Source of the DNA: CAYSAQ01 sp964429235
Lineage (GTDB): Bacteria; Margulisbacteria; Riflemargulisbacteria; GWF2-35-9; DYQY01
Direction: 5' to 3'
Assembly: GCA_964429235.1 (NCBI GenBank)
Contig: CAYSAQ010000004.1
Span: 62,001-126,000, forward strand
Length of the DNA stretch: 64,000 nucleotides
Shown: positions 16,457-25,143 of the stretch, one piece after another
Position numbering within the stretch: position 1 is the stretch's first letter
Layout of the letters: each line of letters begins with the position of its first letter
Notes under the pieces: model-generated
What the model was told of the DNA's origin: nothing
Databases searched by the model: none
The model's input: the letters and a program-made list of their open reading frames with translations, nothing else
Translations under genes and position numbers: made by a program

Positions 16457-17803
16457 ATGAATTTTGATATAGTAGTAATTGGTGGTAATCCTGCAGGCAG
16501 CACAGCTGCAGTAACTGCAAAAAAAATGAATAAGAATAAATCTGTTCTTGTTATTCGCAAAGAACCAAAGTCGTTGATACCTTGTGGTATCCCCTATACC
16601 TTTGGAACACTTGATAACATAGAGGATGACATTAAACCTATTACTGGTGCGCAAAAGGCCGGTGTTGAATTTTTGTTTAATGAAGTTGTCTCAGTTGATG
16701 CAAACCAAAAAGAATTAACTTTGAAAACAAAAGAAAAGGTTACTTATGATAAATTGATATTTGCGACTGGTTCAAATCCTTTTGTCCCTCCAATTACTGG
16801 TCATGACTTACCTGGTGTTGTAACAATTAGTAAGGAATTTGAATATATAAAAAAAGTAAATAATATTTTAGCAAATGCAAAAAAAGTTGTAGTTATTGGT
16901 GCCGGATTTATTGGTGTTGAAGTAAGTGATGAAATTGCAAAAAGTAACAAAGAAGTTACATTAATTGAATCAATGGATAGTATCTTGCCCTTAGCTTTTG
17001 ATAAAGACGTTATTGGCTCTGTTAAAAATACGCTTATTAAACATGGGGTTATTCTCAAAACAGGTGAAATGGTAAAAGCTATTATTGAAGATGATGGCAA
17101 AGTATCAGGAGTAAGTCTTAAAAATGGTGAAACCATTGAGGCAGATATGGTGATACTCTCAATTGGCTATCGTCCTAATTCAAACCTTGCTAAAGATACA
17201 GGTCTTGAAATAAGTAAGTTTGGAGGTATTGTTGTCGATGAATATCTTCGTACTTCTGAAAAGGATATTTTTGCTGTTGGCGATTGTGTAAGTCATAAAG
17301 ACTTTTTTTCTCATAAACCTTCAAATGTTATGTTGGCATCCACAGGAGCTTCTGAAGCAAGGATAGCTGGAATGAATCTTTATGATATAAAAGTTGTACG
17401 TCAATCAAAAGGAAGTATCGCTATATTTTCTACATCTCTTGGAGAAATTTCAATTGCAGCAGCAGGTATGACTGAACATACAGCTGTTGTAGAGGGGTTT
17501 AATGTCGTTGTAGGTAAAAGTGAAGGAAAGGATCAACATCCAGGAAAGCTTCCACATTGTTGCAATCAAACCGTGAAATTAGTTTTTGCAGAGAAAAGCA
17601 GATTGTTGCTTGGTGCTCAAATCACAGGAGGTCAATCAACTGGTGAAATGATAAATATATTAGGACTCGCTCTTCAAAAAAATATGACTGCAGTTGAACT
17701 TTCTGTTTTACAGTATGGTACGCATCCAAAGCTTACGGCAGGACCAGGGCTGTATCCAATTGTATCAGCAGCAATAGATGCTTTATGTAAAATGGATTTT
17801 TAG
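16457..17803 (+). CDS. FAD-dependent NADH oxidase / CoA-disulfide reductase-like protein
   Basis: A 448-residue class of pyridine nucleotide-disulfide oxidoreductase. VVIGGNPAGSTAA is the FAD-binding loop, LIPCGIPY holds the single redox Cys (residue 43 region) of Nox, Npx and CoADR enzymes, VVVIGAGFIGVEVSDEI is the NAD-binding fold and IFAVGDCV the second FAD site. The family reduces O2, peroxide, CoA-disulfide or persulfide with NAD(P)H; the exact acceptor is open. In an anaerobe an O2/peroxide or sulfur detoxification role is plausible. It shares a probable operon with the MarR regulator and ferredoxin, and has AAAGGAG before the ATG. Confidence 0.88.
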   Translation: MNFDIVVIGGNPAGSTAAVTAKKMNKNKSVLVIRKEPKSLIPCGIPYTFGTLDNIEDDIKPITGAQKAGVEFLFNEVVSVDANQKELTLKTKEKVTYDKLIFATGSNPFVPPITGHDLPGVVTISKEFEYIKKVNNILANAKKVVVIGAGFIGVEVSDEIAKSNKEVTLIESMDSILPLAFDKDVIGSVKNTLIKHGVILKTGEMVKAIIEDDGKVSGVSLKNGETIEADMVILSIGYRPNSNLAKDTGLEISKFGGIVVDEYLRTSEKDIFAVGDCVSHKDFFSHKPSNVMLASTGASEARIAGMNLYDIKVVRQSKGSIAIFSTSLGEISIAAAGMTEHTAVVEGFNVVVGKSEGKDQHPGKLPHCCNQTVKLVFAEKSRLLLGAQITGGQSTGEMINILGLALQKNMTAVELSVLQYGTHPKLTAGPGLYPIVSAAIDALCKMDF

Positions 17804-17879
17804 ATATTTTTAGACAGAAGTAGTATTATAAAATTAACGCATTATAATTTGGCTAAATAATTTTCTAGGAGGATTAATT

Positions 17880-18353
17880 ATGAATAAATTTCTTTTGAGT
17901 CTTATTTCTATTCTTTGTTTGGTAATCATTTTTCTTATATTTTCACTTAATAAAGTGGATACTGGATTTATTAGTATTAAAAGTTCTCATAATGTAAAAA
18001 ACACCGCAGATCAACTGGAAAAAATTTTAATAAATAAAGGGATGACGGTGTTTGCAAGAATCAATCATGCGTCTGCAGCAGAAAAAATTGGTAAAAAATT
18101 AGCGCCAACTGAATTAATTATTTTTGGTAATCCCAAAGTAGGAACTCCTCTTATGCAAGATAACCAAAGCGTAGCTATAGATCTCCCTCAAAAGGCCCTA
18201 ATATGGGAGGACAAGGATGGAGTAGTGTGGTTTTCATATAATACCCCTAAGTATCTCAAAAAACGACATAGCCTCACTAGAAGTGATGACCTTTTAAAAA
18301 AGATTGAAGGCGTATTAGAAATTTTTTCTAAGGCAGCAACATCTGAACTTTAA
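17880..18353 (+). CDS. Membrane-anchored DUF302 protein
   Basis: A 157-residue protein with an N-terminal membrane segment (FLLSLISILCLVIIFLIFSL) followed by a DUF302 domain. MTVFARINHASAAEKIG, LIIFGNPKVGTPLMQDNQSVAIDLP and WFSYNTPKYL are standard DUF302 strands. The family is small and of unknown biochemical function, often found beside redox or sulfur genes. The domain would face the periplasm. AGGAGG sits at a good distance from the ATG. It lies between the flavoprotein gene and the rex operon. Confidence 0.85.
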   Translation: MNKFLLSLISILCLVIIFLIFSLNKVDTGFISIKSSHNVKNTADQLEKILINKGMTVFARINHASAAEKIGKKLAPTELIIFGNPKVGTPLMQDNQSVAIDLPQKALIWEDKDGVVWFSYNTPKYLKKRHSLTRSDDLLKKIEGVLEIFSKAATSEL

Positions 18354-18363
18354 AATATATTAA

Positions 18364-18392
18364 TTGACAAATAGTATTAGATTAGATATATT
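18364..18392 (+). promoter_or_regulatory. Promoter of the rex-hydrogenase operon
   Basis: TTGACA at 18364-18369, a 17-base spacer and TATATT at 18387-18392 form a near-consensus housekeeping promoter. The expected start is near 18399, inside the palindrome that follows. Confidence 0.7.
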
Positions 18393-18420
18393 TATATCGA
18401 TAAATAATTATCGATATAAA
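18391..18420. promoter_or_regulatory. 13-bp palindrome over the rex promoter, likely operator
   Basis: TTTATATCGATAA at 18391-18403 is mirrored exactly at 18408-18420 with a 4-base spacer. It overlaps the end of the minus 10 box and the expected transcript start, a good position for a repressor. It does not match the usual Rex site (TTGTTAA and its mirror image separated by 4 bases), so either Rex here has different specificity or another regulator binds. Confidence 0.6.
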
Positions 18421-18431
18421 GAGGAGCTATT

Positions 18432-19085
18432 ATGACTAATACAATAACATCAATACCTTATCCAACTTTAAGACGTTATCCTCTATATATTCAAGTTATT
18501 GAGAATCTTTTGGAGCAAGATAAAACACATGTAAGTAGCTCTTATATAGCTAAAATATTAGGTAAAGAAGCTATCCAGGTAAGAAAAGATTTAGCCTATA
18601 GTAAAATTGTTGGACAACCTCGAATAGGATTTCCATTAAAAGATTTAAAAGAAAAAATATACGATATGCTTGGGTGGAACAATACTCATGATGCTTTTTT
18701 AGTTGGAGCTGGCAATTTAGGTGTTGCTTTGTCTGGCTATTCTAAGTTTGAAGATTATGGGCTTAATATCCTTGCACTTTTTGATACTCAAGAAGATAAA
18801 ATTGGAACAAAAGCACATGGCAAAGAGATATTTCATATTAATAAAATAGCTGATTTAGTTGCTAGATTCCATGTAAACATCGGGATTCTTGCTGTACCTG
18901 GAGACGTTGCTCAAGAAGTTACTGACATTATGATTGATGCTGGCATCAATTGTATTTGGAGTTTTTCTAATCGAAAACTGATTGTGCCTGAAAATGTTAT
19001 TGTCGAACAGGTTAATCTAGCAGCTAGTTTGGCAGTTTTGCATAATAAAATGAAAAGAAGAGCTGGAAATAACAATGGAAGCTAA
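18432..19085 (+). CDS. rex: Redox-sensing transcriptional repressor Rex
   Basis: A 217-residue Rex protein. The N-terminal winged helix includes VSSSYIAKILGKEAIQVRKDLAY; the C-terminal Rossmann fold has VGAGNLGVALSGY, the NADH-binding glycine loop, then LALFDTQEDKIG. Rex senses the NADH/NAD+ ratio and releases DNA when NADH rises, typically turning on fermentation and hydrogen genes. Its place at the head of the hydrogenase operon fits autoregulated control of H2 metabolism. GAGGAG precedes the ATG. It overlaps the next gene by 11 nt. Confidence 0.95.
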   Translation: MTNTITSIPYPTLRRYPLYIQVIENLLEQDKTHVSSSYIAKILGKEAIQVRKDLAYSKIVGQPRIGFPLKDLKEKIYDMLGWNNTHDAFLVGAGNLGVALSGYSKFEDYGLNILALFDTQEDKIGTKAHGKEIFHINKIADLVARFHVNIGILAVPGDVAQEVTDIMIDAGINCIWSFSNRKLIVPENVIVEQVNLAASLAVLHNKMKRRAGNNNGS

Positions 19086-19344
19086 GTTTGTTATTACTAT
19101 TTGCATGGGAAGCTCATGTTTCTCTCGCGGGAACAATAAAATAATTGGAATTATAAATGAGTATGTTAGTGCTCATAATTTAACCAAATATTGTGAGATA
19201 AAAGGATCTTTGTGTGCAGGTTCTTGTAATACTGGTCCCAATATCAATATTAATGATACAAAATATTCTAATATTACTGAAAATGCTATTACTGAAATTT
19301 TGGATTTTCATTTTAATCAGTTGAAAGGATCCACTAGTGAATAG
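19075..19344 (+). CDS. Thioredoxin-like [2Fe-2S] ferredoxin domain protein (NuoE-type)
   Basis: An 89-residue protein with the four-Cys pattern of the thioredoxin-fold [2Fe-2S] domain found in NuoE and HydC: CMGSSC near the start, then CEIKGSLCAGSC. It lacks the N-terminal helical part of full NuoE. It probably passes electrons to or from the adjacent sensory hydrogenase. It overlaps rex by 11 nt and the next gene by 8 nt, so all three are translated together. Confidence 0.82.
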   Translation: MEAKFVITICMGSSCFSRGNNKIIGIINEYVSAHNLTKYCEIKGSLCAGSCNTGPNININDTKYSNITENAITEILDFHFNQLKGSTSE

Positions 19345-21061
19345 TAAAAACGCAATTATATATACTGAATCTACAAATTGCCAAGATTGCTATAAATGCA
19401 TTCGACATTGCCCTGTTAAAGCTATACAGATACTAGATGGTCATGCATCTATTATAGCTGAGAAATGCATAATGTGCGGTACATGTGTTGATATATGCCC
19501 ATCAAATGCAAAAAAAATACGCGATGATATGGATATATTAAGGATTATGTTAAAGCGTAAAGAAAAGATAATTATTTCTTTAGCACCTAGTTATAAATCT
19601 GAGTTTAAAGATATCAGTGACGAGATGTTGATAAAGGCTTTAAGAGATTGTGGTTTTGCTGCTGTTTCTGAAACAGCCTTAGGGGCACAAGAAGTTACAG
19701 CACATGTAGCTAAAATGCTTAAAGAAACCAAAAATGAAATAATCATTTCTTCTGCTTGTCCAGTAGTTGTGGATTTAATAAAAAAACATTATCCAGAACA
19801 TGGATCAAAAGTAACTGATATTTATTCTCCATTACTTGCCCATTCTAAAATGATAAAAGAATTTTATGGTCATGAATATAAAGTTGTTTTTGTTGGTCCC
19901 TGTATCGCAAAGAAAAGTGAATCTGATCAATTTAAGCAATATATTGATTTGGTAATTTCATTTGATGAATTAGTTGGATTAATAGAAGAAAAAGAAATAA
20001 AAATTAGTTCTAATGCAAATAAAAAAGATTATTTTTTTGAACCACAAAAGGCAATGGAAGGTGTTTTGTATCCTGTTGATGGAGGGATGATTGCTGGACT
20101 AAAGGATAATTGTTCTGTAAGTGATGCAGACTATATGTCTTTCTCAGGTATTAATAAAATTATGGATATATTAGATACATTAGATGAAGAAAAGGTGAAC
20201 AAAAATCTATTCTTAGAGTTATTGGCTTGTGATGGAGGTTGCGTTAATGGACCATGTACACGAAAAAGCTCTAATATAGCATTTAAGAGAAGATCAATAA
20301 TTAATAATTTTGATAGCAATACTACTGTAACAAAGGATAAACCCAAAATAGATATTCAGGGACAACGCATAGTTCATCCTGCAGAAATAAGTGAATTTAC
20401 CCAGCAAGAGATAGCAAAAGCTCTTAGATCAATAGGTAAATATAAAATAGAAGATCAAATGAATTGTGGTAGTTGTGGATATGATAGCTGTATTGAATTT
20501 GCAAAAGCTTTATTACAGAAAAAGGCAGAAACTAGCATGTGTGTTAGCTATATGAAAAAATTAGCTAGTAAAAAAGCTAATGCATTATTAATGTCTATGC
20601 CTAGTGGCGTAATCATTGTTGATGAAGAGAAAAAGATTGTGGAAAGCAATCTTCGGTTTGCTCAAATAGCAGGAGAAGATATAGTAGAGCTTTTTCAAAG
20701 TAAGCCAGGGTTGGAAGGTGCTAATTTTGCCAAGATAATGTCTATTACTCAGTATTTAGATTCTGTTTTAGAAACTGATATAAGTATCGAGAAAGACATT
20801 CGCTACAAGAATTCTATTTTACATATACACGTTTTTCCTATTGAGTCTCATTGTCTAGTAGGTGTTATTTTCCAAGATATTACAGAACCATCTACCAGAA
20901 AAGAACATGTGATTAATAATGCTCAAAATGTAATAAAAAAGAATCTGGAAACAGTACAACAAATAGCATATTTGCTGGGTGAAAATGCTGCAGAATCTGA
21001 ATCTACACTTAACTCTATTATTAATTCATTTTCAGTAGATATGGAGACTGATAATGATTGA
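19337..21061 (+). CDS. Sensory [FeFe] hydrogenase with PAS domain (HydS-like, group C)
   Basis: Domains of this 574-residue protein in order: two 4Fe-4S motifs (residues 15-55), H-cluster domain (75-310), a CxxC-type Fe-S domain MNCGSCGYDSC (376-402) and a PAS domain (405-520). The H-cluster loops read SSACP (L1, 138-142), VGPCIAKKSE (L2, 186-194) and LLACDGGCVNG (L3, 296-305). The usual proton-relay Cys of TSCCP is Ala and the Met of MPC is Gly, as in characterised HydS, which binds an H-cluster but turns over slowly. It is thus likely an H2 or redox sensor. GTG start; followed by a PP2C phosphatase, the usual genomic partner. Confidence 0.9.
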   Translation: MNSKNAIIYTESTNCQDCYKCIRHCPVKAIQILDGHASIIAEKCIMCGTCVDICPSNAKKIRDDMDILRIMLKRKEKIIISLAPSYKSEFKDISDEMLIKALRDCGFAAVSETALGAQEVTAHVAKMLKETKNEIIISSACPVVVDLIKKHYPEHGSKVTDIYSPLLAHSKMIKEFYGHEYKVVFVGPCIAKKSESDQFKQYIDLVISFDELVGLIEEKEIKISSNANKKDYFFEPQKAMEGVLYPVDGGMIAGLKDNCSVSDADYMSFSGINKIMDILDTLDEEKVNKNLFLELLACDGGCVNGPCTRKSSNIAFKRRSIINNFDSNTTVTKDKPKIDIQGQRIVHPAEISEFTQQEIAKALRSIGKYKIEDQMNCGSCGYDSCIEFAKALLQKKAETSMCVSYMKKLASKKANALLMSMPSGVIIVDEEKKIVESNLRFAQIAGEDIVELFQSKPGLEGANFAKIMSITQYLDSVLETDISIEKDIRYKNSILHIHVFPIESHCLVGVIFQDITEPSTRKEHVINNAQNVIKKNLETVQQIAYLLGENAAESESTLNSIINSFSVDMETDND

Positions 21062-22232
21062 TAAATTCTATATTGATATTGGCCATCGTAATCAATCAAA
21101 ATATGGACAAAATGTTTCTGGCGATGTGTTTATCGCTAAAAAAGACATTGGCAACAGGACTCTTGGAGTATTGGCAGATGGATTAGGTAGTGGAATTAAG
21201 GCTAATGTTCTAGCAACACTTACCGCAACAATGGCTGCAACATTCGTTAGTGAAGATATAGATATGAAAAAAGCAGCACAAATCATAATGAATACCTTGC
21301 CAGTTTGTAAAGAAAGAAAGATAAGTTATTGTACGTTTAGTATTCTAGACGCTCATAATAATGGGGATGTGCGGATTATTGAATATGATAATCCTCAGAT
21401 GATTATTATTAGAAATAATAAAATATTTAATATTAAAAAAGATGTGATTAGTGTATCTAATTTAAGTTTAGGTAACGTGAAAGTATATTTCACTGTTTTT
21501 ACTCCTTTATTGAATGATAAAATTATATTTATAACAGATGGGGTAACTCAGGCAGGAATGGGTAGTAATAATTTTCCTTTTGGTTGGGGTTTAGAAAATA
21601 TAAAAGAATATGTGTTAAAAATACTTAAAAAAGATGAGGCTATGTCTGCTAGAAATTTATCTAAGAAGTTAGTAGCTGAAGCTCTAAGACATGATATTTA
21701 TAAAGCAAAAGATGATATAAGTTGTATGGTAACTCATTTTAGAGAACCTAGAAAAATGCTGATAGCAACAGGTCCCCCATATCATGAAAAAAAAGATAAT
21801 GAGTTAGCTTTAAGAATAGCTGATTTTAAGGGCAAGAAGGTGTTATGTGGAGGAACAACCGCATCAATTATTGCCAGAGAGCTCAATAGGACTGTTACAA
21901 CTGACCTGTCTGTCATTGATCCAGATATTCCTCCTCCTTCAAAAATGGATGGAGTAGATTTAATTACTGATGGAGCATTAACATTGAGTAGGGTTGCTGA
22001 ATATCTTAAATTAGAAGATGCAGAAAGATTGCCTAATAATGCAGCAACAACATTATTTGAATACCTTATAGATGCTGATAGCATTCATTTTATTGTAGGT
22101 ACAAAAATCAACGAGGCACATCAAGATCCTAATTTGCCTGCTGAATTAGATATAAGAAGGAATCTGATTAAGCGTATTGTTAGACGTTTACAAAAGTATC
22201 AAATGAAAGAAGCAACATTTGAGTTGATATAG
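21054..22232 (+). CDS. SpoIIE/PP2C-type serine phosphatase
   Basis: Residues 1-215 of 392 form a PP2C/SpoIIE phosphatase: VLADGLGSGIKAN carries metal-binding Asp, and IFITDGVTQAG plus KDDISCMVTHF complete the sites. The last 170 residues (MLIATGPPYHEK onwards) form a separate conserved region with GKKVLCGGTTASIIAREL and VDLITDGALTLSRV. The gene overlaps the sensory hydrogenase by 8 nt. Such phosphatases next to HydS are thought to relay an H2 or redox signal by dephosphorylating an unknown target that controls hydrogenase expression. That relay is inference from context. Confidence 0.85.
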   Translation: MIDKFYIDIGHRNQSKYGQNVSGDVFIAKKDIGNRTLGVLADGLGSGIKANVLATLTATMAATFVSEDIDMKKAAQIIMNTLPVCKERKISYCTFSILDAHNNGDVRIIEYDNPQMIIIRNNKIFNIKKDVISVSNLSLGNVKVYFTVFTPLLNDKIIFITDGVTQAGMGSNNFPFGWGLENIKEYVLKILKKDEAMSARNLSKKLVAEALRHDIYKAKDDISCMVTHFREPRKMLIATGPPYHEKKDNELALRIADFKGKKVLCGGTTASIIARELNRTVTTDLSVIDPDIPPPSKMDGVDLITDGALTLSRVAEYLKLEDAERLPNNAATTLFEYLIDADSIHFIVGTKINEAHQDPNLPAELDIRRNLIKRIVRRLQKYQMKEATFELI

Positions 22233-22243
22233 GAGGTTAAGAA

Positions 22244-22507
22244 ATGAAAAAAATTAAAGTAAAAATATGTGCAGGAACAGCCTGTTATGTGATGGGAGCA
22301 AGTCATTTGTTATCATTAAAAGATTTCTTGGGAGATCTTTCAGAAATAGTAGAGATAGAGGCAACTAATTGTTTAGGTAAATGCAAAGATGGTTCGGTAG
22401 GTAATGCGCCTTTTGTACTTGTTGATGATGAGCTTATAACAGAAGCAACGATTGAAAAAGTTATAAATCATATTAAAAAACATAGGGGAGATAAAGCTGA
22501 TGGATAG
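22244..22507 (+). CDS. Thioredoxin-like [2Fe-2S] protein (NuoE-type), second copy
   Basis: An 87-residue protein with CAGTAC near residue 9 and CLGKC near residue 46, the [2Fe-2S] site of the thioredoxin-like ferredoxin family. GAPFVLVDD-like sequence (NAPFVLVDDELI) and the final helix fit. It probably serves the group B hydrogenase encoded immediately downstream, with which it overlaps by 8 nt. AGGAGG precedes the ATG. No NuoF-type flavoprotein is nearby to make a full NADH-linked complex. Confidence 0.83.
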   Translation: MKKIKVKICAGTACYVMGASHLLSLKDFLGDLSEIVEIEATNCLGKCKDGSVGNAPFVLVDDELITEATIEKVINHIKKHRGDKADG

Positions 22508-23930
22508 TGATAATCATGCAAAAAGATTAAAAAAAAGATTATTAATAGAAATATCAAAATTGGCTTTCAATGATAGGTTAAAAGAAGATATCGATAAATT
22601 GCCTGTAAAATTATTTCCTAAAAATGCTCAGAATATAAGATGTTGTATTCACAAGGACAGAGCAGTTACTAAATATAGAATACAAGCTATTTTAGGGTTT
22701 AAGGCAGAAGATGAAACAGATGAGACAACTTCTTTAAGTGAATATGTTGAGATAGCTAAAAAAAGACAAAATATAACAGAGAGTAATTTAACAGTTTTAA
22801 GTGATGCTTGTAGTGCCTGTTTAAAAGGGCGTCATTATATAACAAATGTTTGTAAAGGATGTGTGGCTAGACCTTGTACCGTTGTTTGTCCAAAAAATGC
22901 TATATCAATGATTGATGGTCATGCAGTAATAGATGAAAACTTGTGCATCGATTGCGGTAAATGCTTAAAAGTATGTCCATATCATGCCATAGTAAATATT
23001 CCCATTCCTTGTGAAGATAGTTGTCCTGTTAATGCTATTTCTAAGGATGAGAATGGGCTAGAAGTTATCGATGAAACAACGTGTATCAACTGTGGAAAAT
23101 GCATGCTAGCTTGTCCCTTTGGAGCTATTACAGAACAATCTCAGATTATAGATGTTATAACAAAATTAAAATCCAAACAAAAAGTAGCTGCTTTATTAGC
23201 ACCTGCGATAGCGGGTCAGTTTCCTTATGATTTTCAAAAGGTTATTGCTGCAACAAGAAAACTTGGATTTGATAAAGTTTACGAGGTTGCAACTGGAGCA
23301 AAAGAGACAGCGATAACTGAAGCTAAAGAGTTTGAACATAAAATGCAAGAAGGGAGTGAGTTTATGACAACAAGTTGTTGTCCTGCTTATATGGAGTTTG
23401 TAGAAAAGCATAGTCCAGAGTTAAAAGAATACGTTTCAGATACTCCAACACCAATGCATTTTACAGGGAAAATGGTAAAAGACATTAATAATGAGGATAT
23501 CGTAACTGTTTTTATCAGTCCTTGTCCTGCTAAACGTGTTGAAGCTTTAAAAGACAATACTATTGATTATGTTTTAAGTGCTGAAGAATACGGTTCATTA
23601 TTTGTTGCTGCTGAAATAGAAATAATAGATTGCGATGCAGAAAAAGCTGATATCGATTCAGAAGAAAATGGTAGAGGTTTTCCTGTTATAGGTGGTGTTC
23701 TTAGTGCTGTAAAAAATTATGTATCTAACAACATAGAAATAAAGCCTGTTGTTATAGATGGATTAGATAAAAATAATTGTGCAATATTAAAATCATTTAC
23801 AAAAGGAAAATGTCCAGGTAACTTAGTTGAAGTTATGAGCTGTGCTGGCGGTTGTGTAGGTGGAGTTAATACCATCGAAACATCTGTTAAGGCTACTTAT
23901 AAGGTTTCACAGTATAAGGATAAGCAGTAG
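22500..23930 (+). CDS. [FeFe] hydrogenase, group B type
   Basis: A 476-residue iron hydrogenase. Residues 104-127 and 149-159 hold Cys-rich Fe-S motifs, followed by CEDSCPVNAI and CINCGKCMLACP (171-206), giving at least three 4Fe-4S sites. The H-cluster loops are TSCCPAYMEF (L1, 291-300), ISPCPAKRVEAL (L2, 339-350) and VMSCAGGCVGG (L3, near 446). Intact TSCCP means the proton-relay Cys is kept, unlike in the sensory enzyme. The Arg in L2 and loop forms match group B. It should produce or consume H2 with ferredoxin-type partners. Maturases HydEFG are not in the window. It follows the [2Fe-2S] gene with overlap. Confidence 0.9.
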   Translation: MDSDNHAKRLKKRLLIEISKLAFNDRLKEDIDKLPVKLFPKNAQNIRCCIHKDRAVTKYRIQAILGFKAEDETDETTSLSEYVEIAKKRQNITESNLTVLSDACSACLKGRHYITNVCKGCVARPCTVVCPKNAISMIDGHAVIDENLCIDCGKCLKVCPYHAIVNIPIPCEDSCPVNAISKDENGLEVIDETTCINCGKCMLACPFGAITEQSQIIDVITKLKSKQKVAALLAPAIAGQFPYDFQKVIAATRKLGFDKVYEVATGAKETAITEAKEFEHKMQEGSEFMTTSCCPAYMEFVEKHSPELKEYVSDTPTPMHFTGKMVKDINNEDIVTVFISPCPAKRVEALKDNTIDYVLSAEEYGSLFVAAEIEIIDCDAEKADIDSEENGRGFPVIGGVLSAVKNYVSNNIEIKPVVIDGLDKNNCAILKSFTKGKCPGNLVEVMSCAGGCVGGVNTIETSVKATYKVSQYKDKQ

Positions 23931-23933
23931 TTT

Positions 23934-24128
23934 ATGGATGAAAAAATTAGGTCTAATATAAAACAAGGAAAGAATGTTTTAATTGTCTTAAAACAGGACC
24001 AGAGAAGCGGTAATCTGACCGAAGGTGTCGTTCAAGATATTCTCACAAAATCTCCTACACATCCACATGGTATAAAAGTAAGATTAACTAGTGGCGAAGT
24101 GGGACGAGTAAAGACAATATGCAGCTAA
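23934..24128 (+). CDS. ywbE: YwbE family protein
   Basis: The 64-residue product matches the small conserved YwbE family: GKNVLIVLKQDQRSG, TEGVVQDILTKSPTHPHGIKVRL and GEVGRVKTI are the family blocks. Function is unknown; the fold is a small beta barrel. It begins 3 nt after the hydrogenase stop and overlaps the next gene by 10 nt. Confidence 0.85.
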   Translation: MDEKIRSNIKQGKNVLIVLKQDQRSGNLTEGVVQDILTKSPTHPHGIKVRLTSGEVGRVKTICS

Positions 24129-24574
24129 CATTATACATAGATGGTGATGCTTTCCCAAATATGTTAAAGACCATCCTGTTTCGAGCTATACAGCGATTAG
24201 AGCTCCAGACAGTAGTTGTTTCAAACAAGCCCATTACTATTGGAAAATCAGCTTATATTTCTTACATCATCGTTAGCCTTGGCGCTGACGAGGCAGATAA
24301 TAAGATTGTAGAGATGGTTAAAGAAGGTGACCTGGTTATCACAGCAGATATACCACTGGCGGATAGGATTATAACCAAAAATGCATATGCTATTGATCAT
24401 CGTGGAGGACTCTTTAGCGAGGATAACATAAAACATTATTTAGCTATGAGGAATTTAATGCAGGAAATTCGTGATAATGGAGAACAAACATCGGGTCCAA
24501 CTGCTTTTACAAAAACAGATGCACGTGATTTCGCAAATCAATTGAATAAACTTCTAGTAAAGATAGGTAAATAA
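24119..24574 (+). CDS. YaiI/YqxD (UPF0178, DUF188) family protein
   Basis: A 151-residue member of the UPF0178 family: YIDGDAFPNMLKTIL at the start, then SLGADEADNKIVEMVKEGDLVITADIPLADRII, the PIN-like core with conserved Asp residues, and a C-terminal TSGPTAFTKTDARDFANQL block. The family is predicted to be a nuclease-like fold but no activity is established. It overlaps YwbE by 10 nt and ends 2 nt from the convergent gene. Confidence 0.88.
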   Translation: MQLTLYIDGDAFPNMLKTILFRAIQRLELQTVVVSNKPITIGKSAYISYIIVSLGADEADNKIVEMVKEGDLVITADIPLADRIITKNAYAIDHRGGLFSEDNIKHYLAMRNLMQEIRDNGEQTSGPTAFTKTDARDFANQLNKLLVKIGK

Positions 24575-24576
24575 TA

Positions 24577-25143
24577 TCATCTGGATTTAATGTTTTGCTC
24601 ACATAAATTTATTATTTCAATTAATCTTTTCTTTCTTGTTTCTTTACGCTTAGCGGAATATAGCCAATGCAAATAAGCTTTTTTATAACTTTTGCTAAAA
24701 GTTTGAAAGTTTTTAAACGCAATTTTGTTTTTATCAAATTCTTTCTTTAATTCATTTGTAATAATCAAGTTTTCTGCATTATCACTAATTGACCACGAGC
24801 CATCTGCTTTTGCATTTTTTATTTTTTGCAATCCTGAATCATGTAATAAATCTTTTGCGATGAGTTTTTTTATGTGATCTTTATTTAGTTTACTCCATCC
24901 GCTTTTTGGCTTTCGAGGTGAGAAAAGTTGTTTTCTTTTTTCATCATCTATTTTTTTTACAACAGAATCAATCCAGCCATAACAAAGAGCTTCTTTTACT
25001 GCTTCTTCCCAGCGCATGCTTTCTTTTTTACTACTTACCTTATGAAAAATAAGGTAGAGACCCTTTGATGAGCTGTGATTTATTGATAACCACTCACGCC
25101 ATTCAATTCTATTTTTAAAGTATATTTCTTTTATTTTTTCCAT
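24577..25143 (-). CDS. YdeI/OmpD-associated family protein
   Basis: The 188-residue protein fits the YdeI family (bacteriocin-protection/OmpD-associated). Family marks are the start region EWREWLSINHSSSKGLYLIFHK, WEEAVKEALCYGWIDSVVKKIDDEK, and FSPRKPKSGWSKLNKDHI, with a C-terminal AYLHWLYSAKRKETRKKRL block. Molecular role is unclear; a stress or envelope link is reported for relatives. No ribosome site is evident upstream. It converges with the UPF0178 gene. Confidence 0.82.
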   Translation of the reverse strand: MEKIKEIYFKNRIEWREWLSINHSSSKGLYLIFHKVSSKKESMRWEEAVKEALCYGWIDSVVKKIDDEKRKQLFSPRKPKSGWSKLNKDHIKKLIAKDLLHDSGLQKIKNAKADGSWSISDNAENLIITNELKKEFDKNKIAFKNFQTFSKSYKKAYLHWLYSAKRKETRKKRLIEIINLCEQNIKSR

